Assembly: GCA_029260235.1 (NCBI GenBank)
Contig: JAJDDP010000118.1
Coordinates: 1-33,311, forward strand
DNA length: 33,311 bases
Source of the DNA: Phycisphaerae bacterium
GTDB taxonomy: Bacteria; Planctomycetota; Phycisphaerae; UBA1845
Reading direction: 5' to 3'
The position numbers and the translations under genes are program-made. Under the pieces are notes generated by a model. The model was not told the DNA's origin, made no database searches, and saw only the letters and a program-made list of their open reading frames with translations. Shown here piece by piece: positions 16,306 through 24,794 of the stretch; positions within the stretch are counted from its first letter, which is position 1; the number at the start of each line of letters is the position of its first letter.

Positions 16306-16713
16306 ATGGGCGCATGGGGGGCCGGCGTTTTCGAGAACGATGACGCCTTAGATTGGATCGACGAATTCATAGAGGAGCGAGAATCAGCGAGCATAGTGGA
16401 TACGCTAGAACTGATCGCAGTGGCTGACCCTGACGAGCGCGAGGCGCCCGAGTGCTCCGAGGCCTTAGCAGCAGCCGAGTTAGTCGCAGCCATGGCTGGA
16501 AGAGGATCAGCCATGCTCCCCGAAGATGCAGCTAGTTGGGCGTCAAGCAATCCTCCGTCCGACGCATCGCTTCTCAAACTAGCAGCAAAGGCCGTCCACG
16601 CGGTCCTGGACGACTCAGAGCTACGCGATCTATGGGAAGAATCGGATGATCCAAAGGAATGGAAGACAGCCGTAGAAGATTTAGAGCGCCGACTCAAGAT
16701 GCCATGCGGGTAG
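16306..16713 (+). CDS. DUF4259-domain protein
   Basis: The 135-residue acidic protein begins MGAWGAGVFENDDALDWIDEF, the near-invariant start of DUF4259 proteins. It is soluble, with no signal peptide, and helical throughout. The ATG at 16306 is preferred because GAGGGA lies 7 bases upstream and the family motif starts there; an ATG at 16291 would add five residues. Function is unknown; relatives are often found as stand-alone genes. It converges with the HD hydrolase gene, with only 12 bases between stops. Confidence 0.88.
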   Translation: MGAWGAGVFENDDALDWIDEFIEERESASIVDTLELIAVADPDEREAPECSEALAAAELVAAMAGRGSAMLPEDAASWASSNPPSDASLLKLAAKAVHAVLDDSELRDLWEESDDPKEWKTAVEDLERRLKMPCG

Positions 16714-16725
16714 GGCAAGCCCGCG

Positions 16726-17298
16726 CTATCTGTCTTCGGGGCTTTGTGGTTCTAGTTCCTGAGCGATGGTCTGCAACGCAGTGATACAGTTTGCGATGTG
16801 TTCGTCCAAGTCAAGGTCGAGGAGCTTGGCGCCTTGGTCGACGTCATCGCGCGAAACTGCGGCTGCGAACTGCTTGGTCTTGAGTTTCTTCTTCACGCTC
16901 TTTGGTTTCATTCCCTCCAGAAACTGAGGCCTGACCTGGGCGACGGCCACGATGAAGCCGCACAATTCATCAACGGCGAACAGGGTCTTTCGTAGCGGCG
17001 TGTCTCGCGGATAGTCTTGGATGTTCCAATCGGCGTGCGAGAGGATCGCTTCGATTACCACTTCTTCAACGCCTCGCTCGCGCAAGACCTTCGCCCCTTC
17101 GCGCGTATGATCCGGCGGGTTAGGCCAGCGCTCGTAGTCGAAGTCATGAAGTATTCCTACCAGGCTCCACTGGGCCTCGTCGTATCCACCGAGCCGGGCA
17201 TAATGCCTCAGTGCAGCTTCCACGGCTAAACCGTGGTTAATCAGGGCGGGATTCTTGGTGTATTCGTGCAGCAAAGCGAGTGCGTCGTCGCGTGTCAT
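16726..17298 (-). CDS. HD-domain hydrolase
   Basis: The 190-residue protein shows the HD phosphohydrolase metal site: an early His in NPALINHGLAVEAAL, the HD pair in LVGILHDFDYERWP (about residues 51-52), and a later His in ILSHADWNIQ followed by FAVDELCGFI with its Asp. It matches the short stand-alone HDIG-type family found in many bacteria, which probably hydrolyse a small phosphate ester; the substrate is unknown. ATG at 17298 has GGGGA 6 bases upstream. The C-terminal tail is Lys-rich (SVKKKLKTK) followed by an acidic stretch. Confidence 0.88.
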   Translation of the reverse strand: MTRDDALALLHEYTKNPALINHGLAVEAALRHYARLGGYDEAQWSLVGILHDFDYERWPNPPDHTREGAKVLRERGVEEVVIEAILSHADWNIQDYPRDTPLRKTLFAVDELCGFIVAVAQVRPQFLEGMKPKSVKKKLKTKQFAAAVSRDDVDQGAKLLDLDLDEHIANCITALQTIAQELEPQSPEDR

Positions 17299-17338
17299 GA
17301 TCTGTCCCCGTACTATTGCATAAGAGTCTCTTTACAGT

Positions 17339-17366
17339 TTGACGTTCGCCTGATGGTAGCTATCAT
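17339..17366 (+). promoter_or_regulatory. Sigma-70-like promoter for the APH-family gene
   Basis: TTGACG (17339-17344), a 16-base spacer and TATCAT (17361-17366) lie about 44 bases before the kinase-like start, in the divergent gap next to the HD hydrolase gene. GATGGTAGCTATCATC over the -10 is almost palindromic and could be an operator. Confidence 0.45.
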
Positions 17367-17409
17367 CACTACTGGACCTATGGTCACTGGCATTGTAGCC
17401 CCGTAGGTA

Positions 17410-18498
17410 TTGCCCATTGGCTTGAACGATCAAGGCCTTCATTTGCGAGACCGCGAGCGAGAAACATTTGCTGCCGAAGAATTGGCCGTGGTATTGAGCC
17501 GGTACGATCTAGGCCAAATTGAATCGGTCACCGAGTTTCGGCGCGGCTCCCGTCGCCGGCCCAAGGTAGGCATAGTCTGCGACCGGGGCAAGTACCTCTT
17601 GAAGCGTCGCCCACGATCTGAGGCCGCTACCCAGCGCGTCGCCAACGCACACCGCTTGCAAGATCACCTATTGGCCGCGGGACTTCCCCTGCCCAAGTTG
17701 GTGGCTTGCACGCCCGGGGGACAACAGACCTTCCTCCGCGGGCCTTACGTCTATGAGCTGTTCGATTACGTTCGGGGACAAAGCTACAGCGGCACCGGCG
17801 ACGAGACTCGATCATCCGGAGAGGCGTTAGGGCAATTCCACAAGGCCGTTCGCGACTTCGACGGCCAGGGCATGCCAAGCCGAGGAGACTATCACGACGC
17901 GAATCCCGTGCGAACTGCGTTGAGCAGCATTTCCAACACCATGGGAAGTCATGACAGTGCCGTGGGCCTAGAGAGCGAGTTGATCGAAACCACCGGCGAA
18001 CTCTTAAACACCTACGAATCCTGCTGTGAGGTGGTCGATGTGATCGGGCTGCGAGGCTGGCCCCAGGTCATGATCCACTCCGATTGGCATCCGGGAAACA
18101 TGCTGTTTCGTCATCATGAAGTCGTGGCTGTTATCGATTTCGACTCAGCGCGGCAGGCTCAAAAAGTGATCGACCTAGCCAACGGTATTCTTCAATTCTC
18201 GATGCTCTCTTCCAAGCATGTCGAAGACTGGCCCGATGAGTTGGATGAGCGCCGGGCACGTCTATTTCTTGAGGGCTATCTCGGCCTCGAGACAATCACC
18301 AAAGAGGAGCAAGCATGCATTCCCCATCTCATGATCGAGGCCCTGATTGCTGAGTCGGTGCTGCCCATCGCCGCCACCGGCAGTTTTGGGCGATACCATG
18401 GTTTCCGGTTCATGAAGATGGTATGCCGAAAGTCGGCTTGGCTCGCTCGAAACGCCGAGCGGCTAGCCGAGAATGTCGTAGCTGCCAGCTCGAGCTGA
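17410..18498 (+). CDS. Aminoglycoside phosphotransferase (APH)-family kinase
   Basis: The 362-residue protein has the APH/choline-kinase fold. KYLLKRRPRS supplies the nucleotide-binding Lys region. MIHSDWHPGNMLF is the catalytic loop (Asp225 and Asn230), and VAVIDFDSAR holds the metal-binding Asp243. FLRGPYVYELFDYVRGQSY resembles the hinge of CotS/HomoSer-kinase-like members. These enzymes phosphorylate small hydroxyl compounds or sugars; an antibiotic target should not be assumed. Start is uncertain: TTG at 17410 or 17422, no ATG near. A promoter-like sequence precedes it. It lies apart from operons, with the HD gene diverging. Confidence 0.82.
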   Translation: MPIGLNDQGLHLRDRERETFAAEELAVVLSRYDLGQIESVTEFRRGSRRRPKVGIVCDRGKYLLKRRPRSEAATQRVANAHRLQDHLLAAGLPLPKLVACTPGGQQTFLRGPYVYELFDYVRGQSYSGTGDETRSSGEALGQFHKAVRDFDGQGMPSRGDYHDANPVRTALSSISNTMGSHDSAVGLESELIETTGELLNTYESCCEVVDVIGLRGWPQVMIHSDWHPGNMLFRHHEVVAVIDFDSARQAQKVIDLANGILQFSMLSSKHVEDWPDELDERRARLFLEGYLGLETITKEEQACIPHLMIEALIAESVLPIAATGSFGRYHGFRFMKMVCRKSAWLARNAERLAENVVAASSS

Positions 18499-18574
18499 TC
18501 CACCCCACCTCTAGGCGACGATTCAGGGCGGGCATGCCCACCAGCAGTCAACACACGTCCTTCTCAACGACTTG

Positions 18575-18583
18575 TGCTACAAT
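18575..18583 (+). promoter_or_regulatory. Extended -10 promoter element
   Basis: TGCTACAAT matches the extended -10 pattern (TG-N-TAnnnT) 49 bases before the small membrane protein start. No clear -35 is seen. It would drive the small membrane protein and mnmG. Confidence 0.35.
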
Positions 18584-18632
18584 GATCCATGGCTGGAGCT
18601 GCCTGGTTGACCTGGAGCGGAATGTTTCGTGC

Positions 18633-18851
18633 ATGAGTGAACCGTCGAATCAATGGCAGAGCATTCTTGGCTCGATGGCTTGGTTTGCATTCTTTGTCGC
18701 GCTGATTTTTCGCCCCGGCTTGGTGGTCGATTTCCCGCTCCTTGCGTTGGTAGCAGTGCTCGGATGTGCCTGGTGGGGCAGAAAGGCCTGGCGGACCCGT
18801 GCCCTAGAGCGAAAGGCCCGCAAGGACAAGGAGTTAGACACTGAAGACTGA
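18633..18851 (+). CDS. Small two-helix membrane protein
   Basis: The 72-residue protein has two hydrophobic segments ([16 protein letters not shown] and [16 protein letters not shown]) followed by a highly charged tail ([18 protein letters not shown]). Not recognised as a named family. ATG at 18633 follows GGAGCGGAA. The frame is open further upstream to 18423, but that overlaps the APH-family gene. Its last 11 bases overlap the CTG start of mnmG, and the mnmG ribosome site lies in its coding sequence, so translation of the two is likely coupled. Confidence 0.65.
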   Translation: MSEPSNQWQSILGSMAWFAFFVALIFRPGLVVDFPLLALVAVLGCAWWGRKAWRTRALERKARKDKELDTED

Positions 18852-20688
18852 CTATGATGTCATCGTGATCGGCGGAGGACACGCAGGGGCAGAGGCTGCC
18901 CATGCCTCAGCCGCGACCGGCGCCCGCACCGCGCTAATCACCATTCGTGCCGATGCCATTGGCCGAATGAGTTGCAATCCCGCAATTGGTGGCTTGGGCA
19001 AGGGGCAAATGGTGCGCGAGATCGATGCCCTGGGTGGCCTCATGGCTCGGGCTATCGATGCGACCGGCATTCAATTCCGCATGCTTAATACCAGCAAAGG
19101 GCCGGCTGTCCGCGCTCCAAGGGCGCAAGCAGATCGAGAAGCCTACGCAGACTGGATCCAAGAGTCGCTGATGCCGCTGGTCAATCTGACCATTATCGAG
19201 GGACTGGTCAGCGAGATTCGCACAAAGCCGTCTTCGGCCTCGTCTCCCGCGCGGGTGACCGGCGTCCATTTGGAAGACGGGCGAACCATAAGCGCCCCTA
19301 CGGCCATTGTCACTACGGGCACGTTTCTCAAAGCGTTGATGCATTGTGGAGCCCAACAATCAGCCGGGGGCAGGGTTGGTGAGCCAGCAGCCACCACAAT
19401 GAGCGACTGTTTGACATCGTTAGGCCTGGAACTGGGCCGACTCAAGACGGGCACGCCGCCGCGCATCCACCGAGACTCCATCAACTACGATAGGGTGGAG
19501 CGTCAACCGGGCGATGAGCCGCCAACACCGTTTTCTTTTGTAACCGAGCGAATCAAGCAGCCACAAATATGCTGCTGGATCACCTATACGAATCAAACGA
19601 CGCATGAGTTGATCCAGAACAACTTGAACCTCGCCCCAATGTATTCCGGGCAAATCACGTCAGCGGGACCGCGGTACTGTCCCAGCATCGAGGACAAGGT
19701 GGTGCGCTTCGCAGACAAGTCTCGCCACCAAGTCTTCCTGGAACCAGAAGGCTACGACAATGAGCGCGTGTATTGCAACGGGATCAGCACGTCGCTTCCT
19801 GCGGAGGTTCAAGAGTTGCTGGTCCGGTCGATAGCCGGGCTGGAGTCGGCCAGAATCCTGCAGCCAGGTTATGCGGTGGAGTACGACTATGTGCCCACGC
19901 ATCAAACCAAGACCTCGCTGGAGGCCAAGCGGGTTGCCGGCTTATTCCTCGCCGGTCAGATTAACGGCACTAGCGGCTACGAAGAGGCGGCAGGCCAAGG
20001 CCTGATCGCAGGTATCAATGCCGCTCGCTTCGTCGAGGGTACTGAGCCGGTGGTGCTTGGTCGCGATGAATCTTACATCGGAGTCATGATCGACGATTTG
20101 ATGACCCGCCCGCCGAAGGAACCTTATCGGATGTTCACTTCTCGGGCAGAGTACCGGTTGCTGCTCCGCTCAGATAATGCGGATCAGCGGTTGACGCCCC
20201 ATGGTCGTCGCTGGGGCCTAGTAGATACCGCACGGTGGGAGAGTTTTCGTCGCAAACAAGACCAAGTCGAAGAACTGCGCGGGTTGCTGCCCTCCTTGCG
20301 CCGCAATGGGATTCCGCTGGATCAATGGCTAAGACGGCCCGACGCTACCGCGGACCACCTTAAGAACGAACTAACCGGTGAGAACGAAGACAGATTCATG
20401 CACTCCGCCGTAGAGCAAGTCCACATCGCAGCCCGGTATGGCGGCTACCTCGTGCGGCAGGCGCGCCAAGTGCAACGCTTCCGCGAGCTCGAAACCTCTC
20501 GGATCCCCACGGGCTTGGACTACCAGAGAATTAACGAGCTACGCATAGAAGCCCGTGAACACCTGACCCGCGTAGACCCACTAACGTTGGGCCAAGCCGC
20601 CCGTATCCCGGGCATCAATCCCGCCGATCTCACCGTCCTCATGGTATACCTGAAGGGGAAGCGCCCCATCCCCAGGCTGCCTGCCTAG
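18841..20688 (+). CDS. mnmG: tRNA U34 5-carboxymethylaminomethyl synthase subunit, CTG start
   Basis: The 615-residue FAD protein works with MnmE to modify the wobble uridine of several tRNAs. Signatures are intact: [15 protein letters not shown] (FAD site), [80 protein letters not shown] and [19 protein letters not shown], then the C-terminal MnmE-binding helical domain. The first ATG/GTG/TTG in frame is GTG at 18865, which would cut into the VIVIGGGH strand. A stop lies at 18835-18837, so only CTG at 18841 restores the normal N-terminus ([12 protein letters not shown]). AAGGAG at 18828-18833 stands 7 bases before it. The start assignment is inference; the enzyme assignment is firm. Confidence 0.93.
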   Translation: MKTDYDVIVIGGGHAGAEAAHASAATGARTALITIRADAIGRMSCNPAIGGLGKGQMVREIDALGGLMARAIDATGIQFRMLNTSKGPAVRAPRAQADREAYADWIQESLMPLVNLTIIEGLVSEIRTKPSSASSPARVTGVHLEDGRTISAPTAIVTTGTFLKALMHCGAQQSAGGRVGEPAATTMSDCLTSLGLELGRLKTGTPPRIHRDSINYDRVERQPGDEPPTPFSFVTERIKQPQICCWITYTNQTTHELIQNNLNLAPMYSGQITSAGPRYCPSIEDKVVRFADKSRHQVFLEPEGYDNERVYCNGISTSLPAEVQELLVRSIAGLESARILQPGYAVEYDYVPTHQTKTSLEAKRVAGLFLAGQINGTSGYEEAAGQGLIAGINAARFVEGTEPVVLGRDESYIGVMIDDLMTRPPKEPYRMFTSRAEYRLLLRSDNADQRLTPHGRRWGLVDTARWESFRRKQDQVEELRGLLPSLRRNGIPLDQWLRRPDATADHLKNELTGENEDRFMHSAVEQVHIAARYGGYLVRQARQVQRFRELETSRIPTGLDYQRINELRIEAREHLTRVDPLTLGQAARIPGINPADLTVLMVYLKGKRPIPRLPA

Positions 20689-20948
20689 CTGCACCCGCTG
20701 AGCTGGGCCCAACAGAACAGCTAGGACTAAAAAAGATATCACAGCCCTGCCAGCCATCGGCCCCGGCCGACTACTACCTCAAAGATTTGCCGTAGGATCG
20801 ATAAAGACGCTGATCAGCCAATGGCTCGGTACGCCTATCCAGGCTGTGAAATGATCATTGACAGTCAGCGAAGCGCCGGCGACCTTATCCTGATCTGCCT
20901 TGTTTCTCCGTAATGCCAGTTATTCCCGGACTATGTAAACTTTTTATC
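20689..20948. other. Intergenic region, no gene recognised
   Basis: This gap between mnmG and the HTH-receiver gene has no coding-like frame. An 8-bp inverted pair (TCACAGCC 20739-20746, GGCTGTGA 20842-20849) about 100 bases apart and a tight GC palindrome (TCGGCCCCGGCCGA) near 20754-20767 are the only structures noticed. Neither is a convincing terminator. Confidence 0.4.
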
Positions 20949-20977
20949 TTGACACTGCGCTTTGACGAATGTATCGT
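20949..20977 (+). promoter_or_regulatory. Sigma-70-like promoter for the signalling cluster
   Basis: TTGACA (20949-20954, consensus), a 17-base spacer and TATCGT (20972-20977, four of six). The predicted transcript start near 20984 leaves a 40-base leader before the AAGGAGG ribosome site at 21011-21017 and supports the GTG start at 21024. Confidence 0.6.
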
Positions 20978-21023
20978 ATGGAGAAGATGGGTGGAATGGA
21001 GCAGCCGAGCAAGGAGGTTGACT

Positions 21024-21635
21024 GTGGCCACAAAGACGGCGACGAAGCAAGACAAACGTGGGAAGATCGGGATCAAGAGCGTCTACACCACGGGCGAGGT
21101 ATCCCTGATCTGCAACGTGAGCCAGCAGACCGTCATTCGCTGTTTTGACAGCGGGAAGCTGAAAGGCTTCCGGGTACCGGGATCGCGATTCCGTCGTATT
21201 CCTCGTGAAAGTCTAATTAGCTTCATGAAGGAACACGGCATCCCCCTCGATTCACTTGAGTCGGGCAAGAAGCGCGTGCTCGTAGTGGATGACGATGAAG
21301 CCATCATCGAAATGTTCAGCGAGTTGTTTGAGCGTGATGGCCGATTCGAAATCAAAACAGCCTCGAGCGGGTACAACGCCGGCGTCTTGACCGAGTCGTT
21401 CAGGCCCGACGTACTGATCCTCGACTTTAAGCTCCCAGACGTGAACGGAAACATCGTTTGCCGGACAATACGGGCCGACTCCAAGTTCGAGCACATGCGC
21501 ATCATCATGATTAGTGGTGTAGCCGATGCCGATGAGATCAGCGACTTGATGGGTGCCGGTGCCGACGAGTTCATCAAGAAGCCATTCGATATCGAGCAAG
21601 TTATTTCCAAAGTTGCCGAGATGGTGAACGTCTGA
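21024..21635 (+). CDS. Response regulator with excisionase-type HTH
   Basis: The 203-residue protein has a Lys-rich start, then an excisionase/MerR-like winged helix-turn-helix (about residues 18-72: YTTGEVSLICNVSQQTVIRCF, FRVPGSRFRRIPRESL), and a C-terminal receiver domain (84-203). Receiver residues are complete: acidic Asp89/Asp90, phosphoacceptor Asp134 in LILDFKLPDVNG, Ser164 in MISG and Lys186 in IKKPF. The HTH-first order is the reverse of the usual receiver-HTH order and occurs in planctomycetes and some deltaproteobacteria. GTG at 21024 has a strong AAGGAGG 6 bases upstream and a promoter before it. The hybrid kinase follows 25 bases downstream and is its likely partner. Confidence 0.9.
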   Translation: MATKTATKQDKRGKIGIKSVYTTGEVSLICNVSQQTVIRCFDSGKLKGFRVPGSRFRRIPRESLISFMKEHGIPLDSLESGKKRVLVVDDDEAIIEMFSELFERDGRFEIKTASSGYNAGVLTESFRPDVLILDFKLPDVNGNIVCRTIRADSKFEHMRIIMISGVADADEISDLMGAGADEFIKKPFDIEQVISKVAEMVNV

Positions 21636-21660
21636 TCTACCCCTGGCGAGGCATATTGGC

Positions 21661-23913
21661 ATGGCTACTTCAGCCACAACAGCCGCGGCGCGCCAGGAGG
21701 GCCAAACCGAACGGGTGGAGTTGATTCTCTCGCAACTTGAACAGTTGCCGACACTCCCTGCGGTCGCGGTGCGTGTTCTTCAAGCGACGACATCTGCCGA
21801 AACCGATGCATCGGATGTCGTTGCGTTGATACGAGCGGATCAGTCGCTTACCGCCAAAGTTCTCTCGTTGGTTCAATGCAGCAGTGTAGGCGCGGCCCGC
21901 AACGTGACCGATCTTTCCCGGGCGGTAGTGCTGCTTGGGTTCTCGGCTGTGCGCAATGCAGTGCTGTCTATCCAGGTATTCGAGACCATCGGCGCGTGCC
22001 CATCATCGGGCGAAGACGCCCTCAATCGGACCGAGTTCTGGAAGCACAGCTTAGCCGTCGCTTGCGCGTCTCAACTGATCGCTCGGGAATCCAAGAGTGG
22101 GGTGCAACCAGACGAAGCATTCGTCTGCGGCTTATTGCATGACTTGGGCAAGGTAGCCTTGGATGTCTGCTTGCCAAAAAGTTACGCCCGGATCGTCAAA
22201 GAGACTGAGTTACGGCAAGCTTGCATCTGTGACGTAGAGAAGAAGCTGCTGGGTCTAGATCACACGGTTGCCGGAAAACGGCTTGCCAAACGCTGGAAAC
22301 TCCCCGAGGCAGTGGTCGAATGCATCTGGTTGCACCATCAACCCCCCCAAACGCTACCCGCATCGCTCAAAGCCCCAAAGCAGGTGCAGATCGTTCACCT
22401 AGCGGATCACATCGTCCGGCGGCAACGCATTGGCTACTCGGGCTACAGCCAGAAGGGCGACATTACCGCCCTCGCCGCTGAACTGGGCATCGGTCCCGAC
22501 GCGCTGGAGCACATTACATCAGCCATTGCGCCCGAAGTTGAAGAGCACTGCGGGCTGGTCGGTTTGACGGAACTGACGTCGGCTGACTTGTACGCTGATG
22601 CCCTGGGTGGCGCGAACAAGGAATTGGCCCTGCTAAATTCGAACCTGACCAGCGCGAATCGGCGGTTGGAAGTACGCTCCCGGTGTTTCGATGCGCTGCA
22701 GGAATTTCATGGATCACTGTCTGCCCAAGATACCCTGCTGGACGTGTGCCGGGTCGGGGCAGTGTGCGCCAAATCTGCCCTAGGTTTGCAGCGCGAGGTC
22801 GTTTGCTTCGGGCTTAACCAACTCAAGACCATCTGTCACCTGGCAGGCTCGACAGTTCTCGCTGGTGATTCAGCCGTCTTGGCCTGGAAGAATGAAACAC
22901 TGATTCCAGCTGCGCCTGGCAATAATCTGTTGGTTGCCCTGCCTTCTACTATGGAATCGATTGTGGGTCAGTTTGACTACCTAGCCGGTGATGAACCGAT
23001 TTGGTTGATGTCTGCAGGCCATGATACCAAGCTCGTCGGTGGTTTTGTTTTCCAAGCTCCGGCAGATGTGGTCGAGCAGCTAGGTGCCTACCCCCAGGAA
23101 TTGAATGCATTGGCCGGCGCGGTTGGCCTGGCTGTGGTCACTGCATCAGTGCGTTCCGACTCGGAGCTACTGATCGAGGAATTGGCCGATGTCAATCGGA
23201 GACTTAGCGCCGCCCAGGACGAAGCGCTGAGGAGCAAGTCATTGCGCATCATCGCCAGGATGGCGGCTGGGGCAGCCCACGAATTGAACAATCCCTTGGC
23301 GGTGATTTCCGGGCGGGCCCAGATGCTGGCCCGCGGGTTGATCGACGAGAACGATGTTCGATCAGTGACGCTAATTAGAGAGCAGGCCCAGCAGGCGTCG
23401 GACATCGTCAGTGAACTGTTGGATTTCGCCAAGCCCGAAGTCCCCGATTCGCAGACCGTCAGTTTGCAGCCTTGGCTTGAAAAGTTCCGAGCCAAGTGGC
23501 TCAAGAATTCAACCTTGAGAGAGGCGGATTTTGAATTGTGCATTGCCAACCCTGGAATCGCCGCTCGAGTCGATCCAGATCAACTCTTGCGGATTTTCGA
23601 TGCGTTGATAGCCAATGCCGTTGAGGCTATGACGTCCGAAAAGCCGCGGTTGCTGATAAACTCGGCCTCCTCACCGTCCGATGACACTATCGTGGTGATG
23701 ATCGAAGACAATGGCGTGGGCATGTCACCGGAAGTTCTGGAACACGCTCCAGATCCATTCTTCTCGCATCGCCAGGCAGGACGCGGGCGGGGGTTGGGCT
23801 TATCCCGAGCGCACAGCCTTGCCACCAGAAATGGGGGCCGGTTGTGGCTCGAATCAACCGAGGGTGGCGGTAGTCGCGCCTTCGTAGAATTTCCCTCCGC
23901 ACGCATGGGTTAG
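21661..23913 (+). CDS. HDOD-domain sensor histidine kinase
   Basis: This 750-residue cytoplasmic protein joins an N-terminal HDOD domain (about 20-300, with GLLHDLGKVAL retaining His160-Asp161 and LHH at 225-226) to a GAF-like middle part (about 330-490) and a C-terminal kinase core. The phosphorylated His540 lies in AAGAAHELNNPLAVISGRAQ. The ATPase has LIANAVEAM (N box), IEDNGVGMS (G1) and GRGRGLGLSRAH (G2). There is no signal peptide or membrane segment, so it senses something inside the cell. HDOD plus kinase in one chain is an uncommon combination. ATG at 21661 has GAGG upstream. It is 25 bases after the HTH-receiver gene, with a receiver-like gene 150 bases further on. Confidence 0.9.
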   Translation: MATSATTAAARQEGQTERVELILSQLEQLPTLPAVAVRVLQATTSAETDASDVVALIRADQSLTAKVLSLVQCSSVGAARNVTDLSRAVVLLGFSAVRNAVLSIQVFETIGACPSSGEDALNRTEFWKHSLAVACASQLIARESKSGVQPDEAFVCGLLHDLGKVALDVCLPKSYARIVKETELRQACICDVEKKLLGLDHTVAGKRLAKRWKLPEAVVECIWLHHQPPQTLPASLKAPKQVQIVHLADHIVRRQRIGYSGYSQKGDITALAAELGIGPDALEHITSAIAPEVEEHCGLVGLTELTSADLYADALGGANKELALLNSNLTSANRRLEVRSRCFDALQEFHGSLSAQDTLLDVCRVGAVCAKSALGLQREVVCFGLNQLKTICHLAGSTVLAGDSAVLAWKNETLIPAAPGNNLLVALPSTMESIVGQFDYLAGDEPIWLMSAGHDTKLVGGFVFQAPADVVEQLGAYPQELNALAGAVGLAVVTASVRSDSELLIEELADVNRRLSAAQDEALRSKSLRIIARMAAGAAHELNNPLAVISGRAQMLARGLIDENDVRSVTLIREQAQQASDIVSELLDFAKPEVPDSQTVSLQPWLEKFRAKWLKNSTLREADFELCIANPGIAARVDPDQLLRIFDALIANAVEAMTSEKPRLLINSASSPSDDTIVVMIEDNGVGMSPEVLEHAPDPFFSHRQAGRGRGLGLSRAHSLATRNGGRLWLESTEGGGSRAFVEFPSARMG

Positions 23914-24063
23914 CTCGTCATCGTGTAGCCAGCAAGGATTGCTGTCCGGGTGACGCCGCTTGACACATTCGCATAGTTAAACCATTCGCCGGCCAGGATC
24001 TTCCTGAGTGTCTACGAGTTGGGCAGAGGAATGGGTCGGAACCGATAGAAAGAAGAGGCTTCG

Positions 24064-24630
24064 ATGTCGTCGCTTGCACAGCCTTCGCTACAATCATGCA
24101 AAGTGCTCTTGGTCGAAGACGATCCACGCCTGCTTGAGATGTTGGTCGAGTGCGTCGTCCAGCGGTTCGACGCGCAGCTCACCTGCGTGGGCAGCGCCGA
24201 GGATGCGCTGGATATTGAAATGGTCGAGCCGCACGACATCGTGATTTCCGAATTGCACTTGCCGGGTCTGGATGGCTTGTCTTTAACCAGGCACCTCATG
24301 GAGCTCAGTGACCGCCCCGTCATTCTCTTGGCCGAGGAGCCGGCCATGTCTCATGCGGTCGAAGCGATGCGACTCAAGGCAGTTGACATGTTCCCCAAAC
24401 CATTTGCCATCGGCGATTTGATGGATTCAATGGATCGGGCAATGAGCGAGCATCTCAAGTCCCGGCGGTTCAAAGCCAAGCACCGCAACCTTCGCCAGCT
24501 CGTGCGTCAAGTCTTGCGCCAGCGTCGAGAACTCAATGGCCGAATCGATTTGATCTGCCGTGATCTAGTCGGAGCTCACCGCAGGCTGATTCAGCGCGTT
24601 CTGAATCGAGAGACCAACCACGCCCAGTAG
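24064..24630 (+). CDS. Receiver-like protein with Glu at the phosphoacceptor position
   Basis: The 188-residue protein has a receiver fold (about 12-130) and a C-terminal Arg-rich helical tail with no known DNA-binding motif. The acidic pocket is present (LLVEDD, Glu18-Asp19-Asp20) and the Lys is at 112 (FPKPF). The phosphoacceptor position is Glu63 (IVISELHLPGLDG), where Asp is expected, and the switch Thr/Ser position holds Ala90 (VILLAEEP). In other receivers Asp-to-Glu can mimic phosphorylation, so it may be locked on or signal without phosphate. The tail (HRNLRQLVRQVLRQRRELNG) is helical and basic. It follows the hybrid kinase by 150 bases. Confidence 0.85.
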   Translation: MSSLAQPSLQSCKVLLVEDDPRLLEMLVECVVQRFDAQLTCVGSAEDALDIEMVEPHDIVISELHLPGLDGLSLTRHLMELSDRPVILLAEEPAMSHAVEAMRLKAVDMFPKPFAIGDLMDSMDRAMSEHLKSRRFKAKHRNLRQLVRQVLRQRRELNGRIDLICRDLVGAHRRLIQRVLNRETNHAQ

Positions 24631-24794
24631 CACCTTTCACCGAAATCAACCGATTCTTCGGCGCCTTTGTAAAAAGACGTCGTTGTCGCGGTGCGCCCAC
24701 GCTTTATTGAGCTACGATCCACTCGAGCAACGTCTGCTTTGCTGGAAGGCTGTCTCTCCACTCGGTTGTGCTCGATCAAGTTGAAAGGGAACCT

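Noticed and set aside
17410-18498. Antibiotic-resistance gene
   Set aside because: The APH fold is shared by many kinases of small metabolites; no motif here points to aminoglycosides.
23960-23990. Promoter before the receiver-like gene
   Set aside because: TTGACA is present at 23960-23965, but no acceptable -10 lies 16-18 bases downstream.
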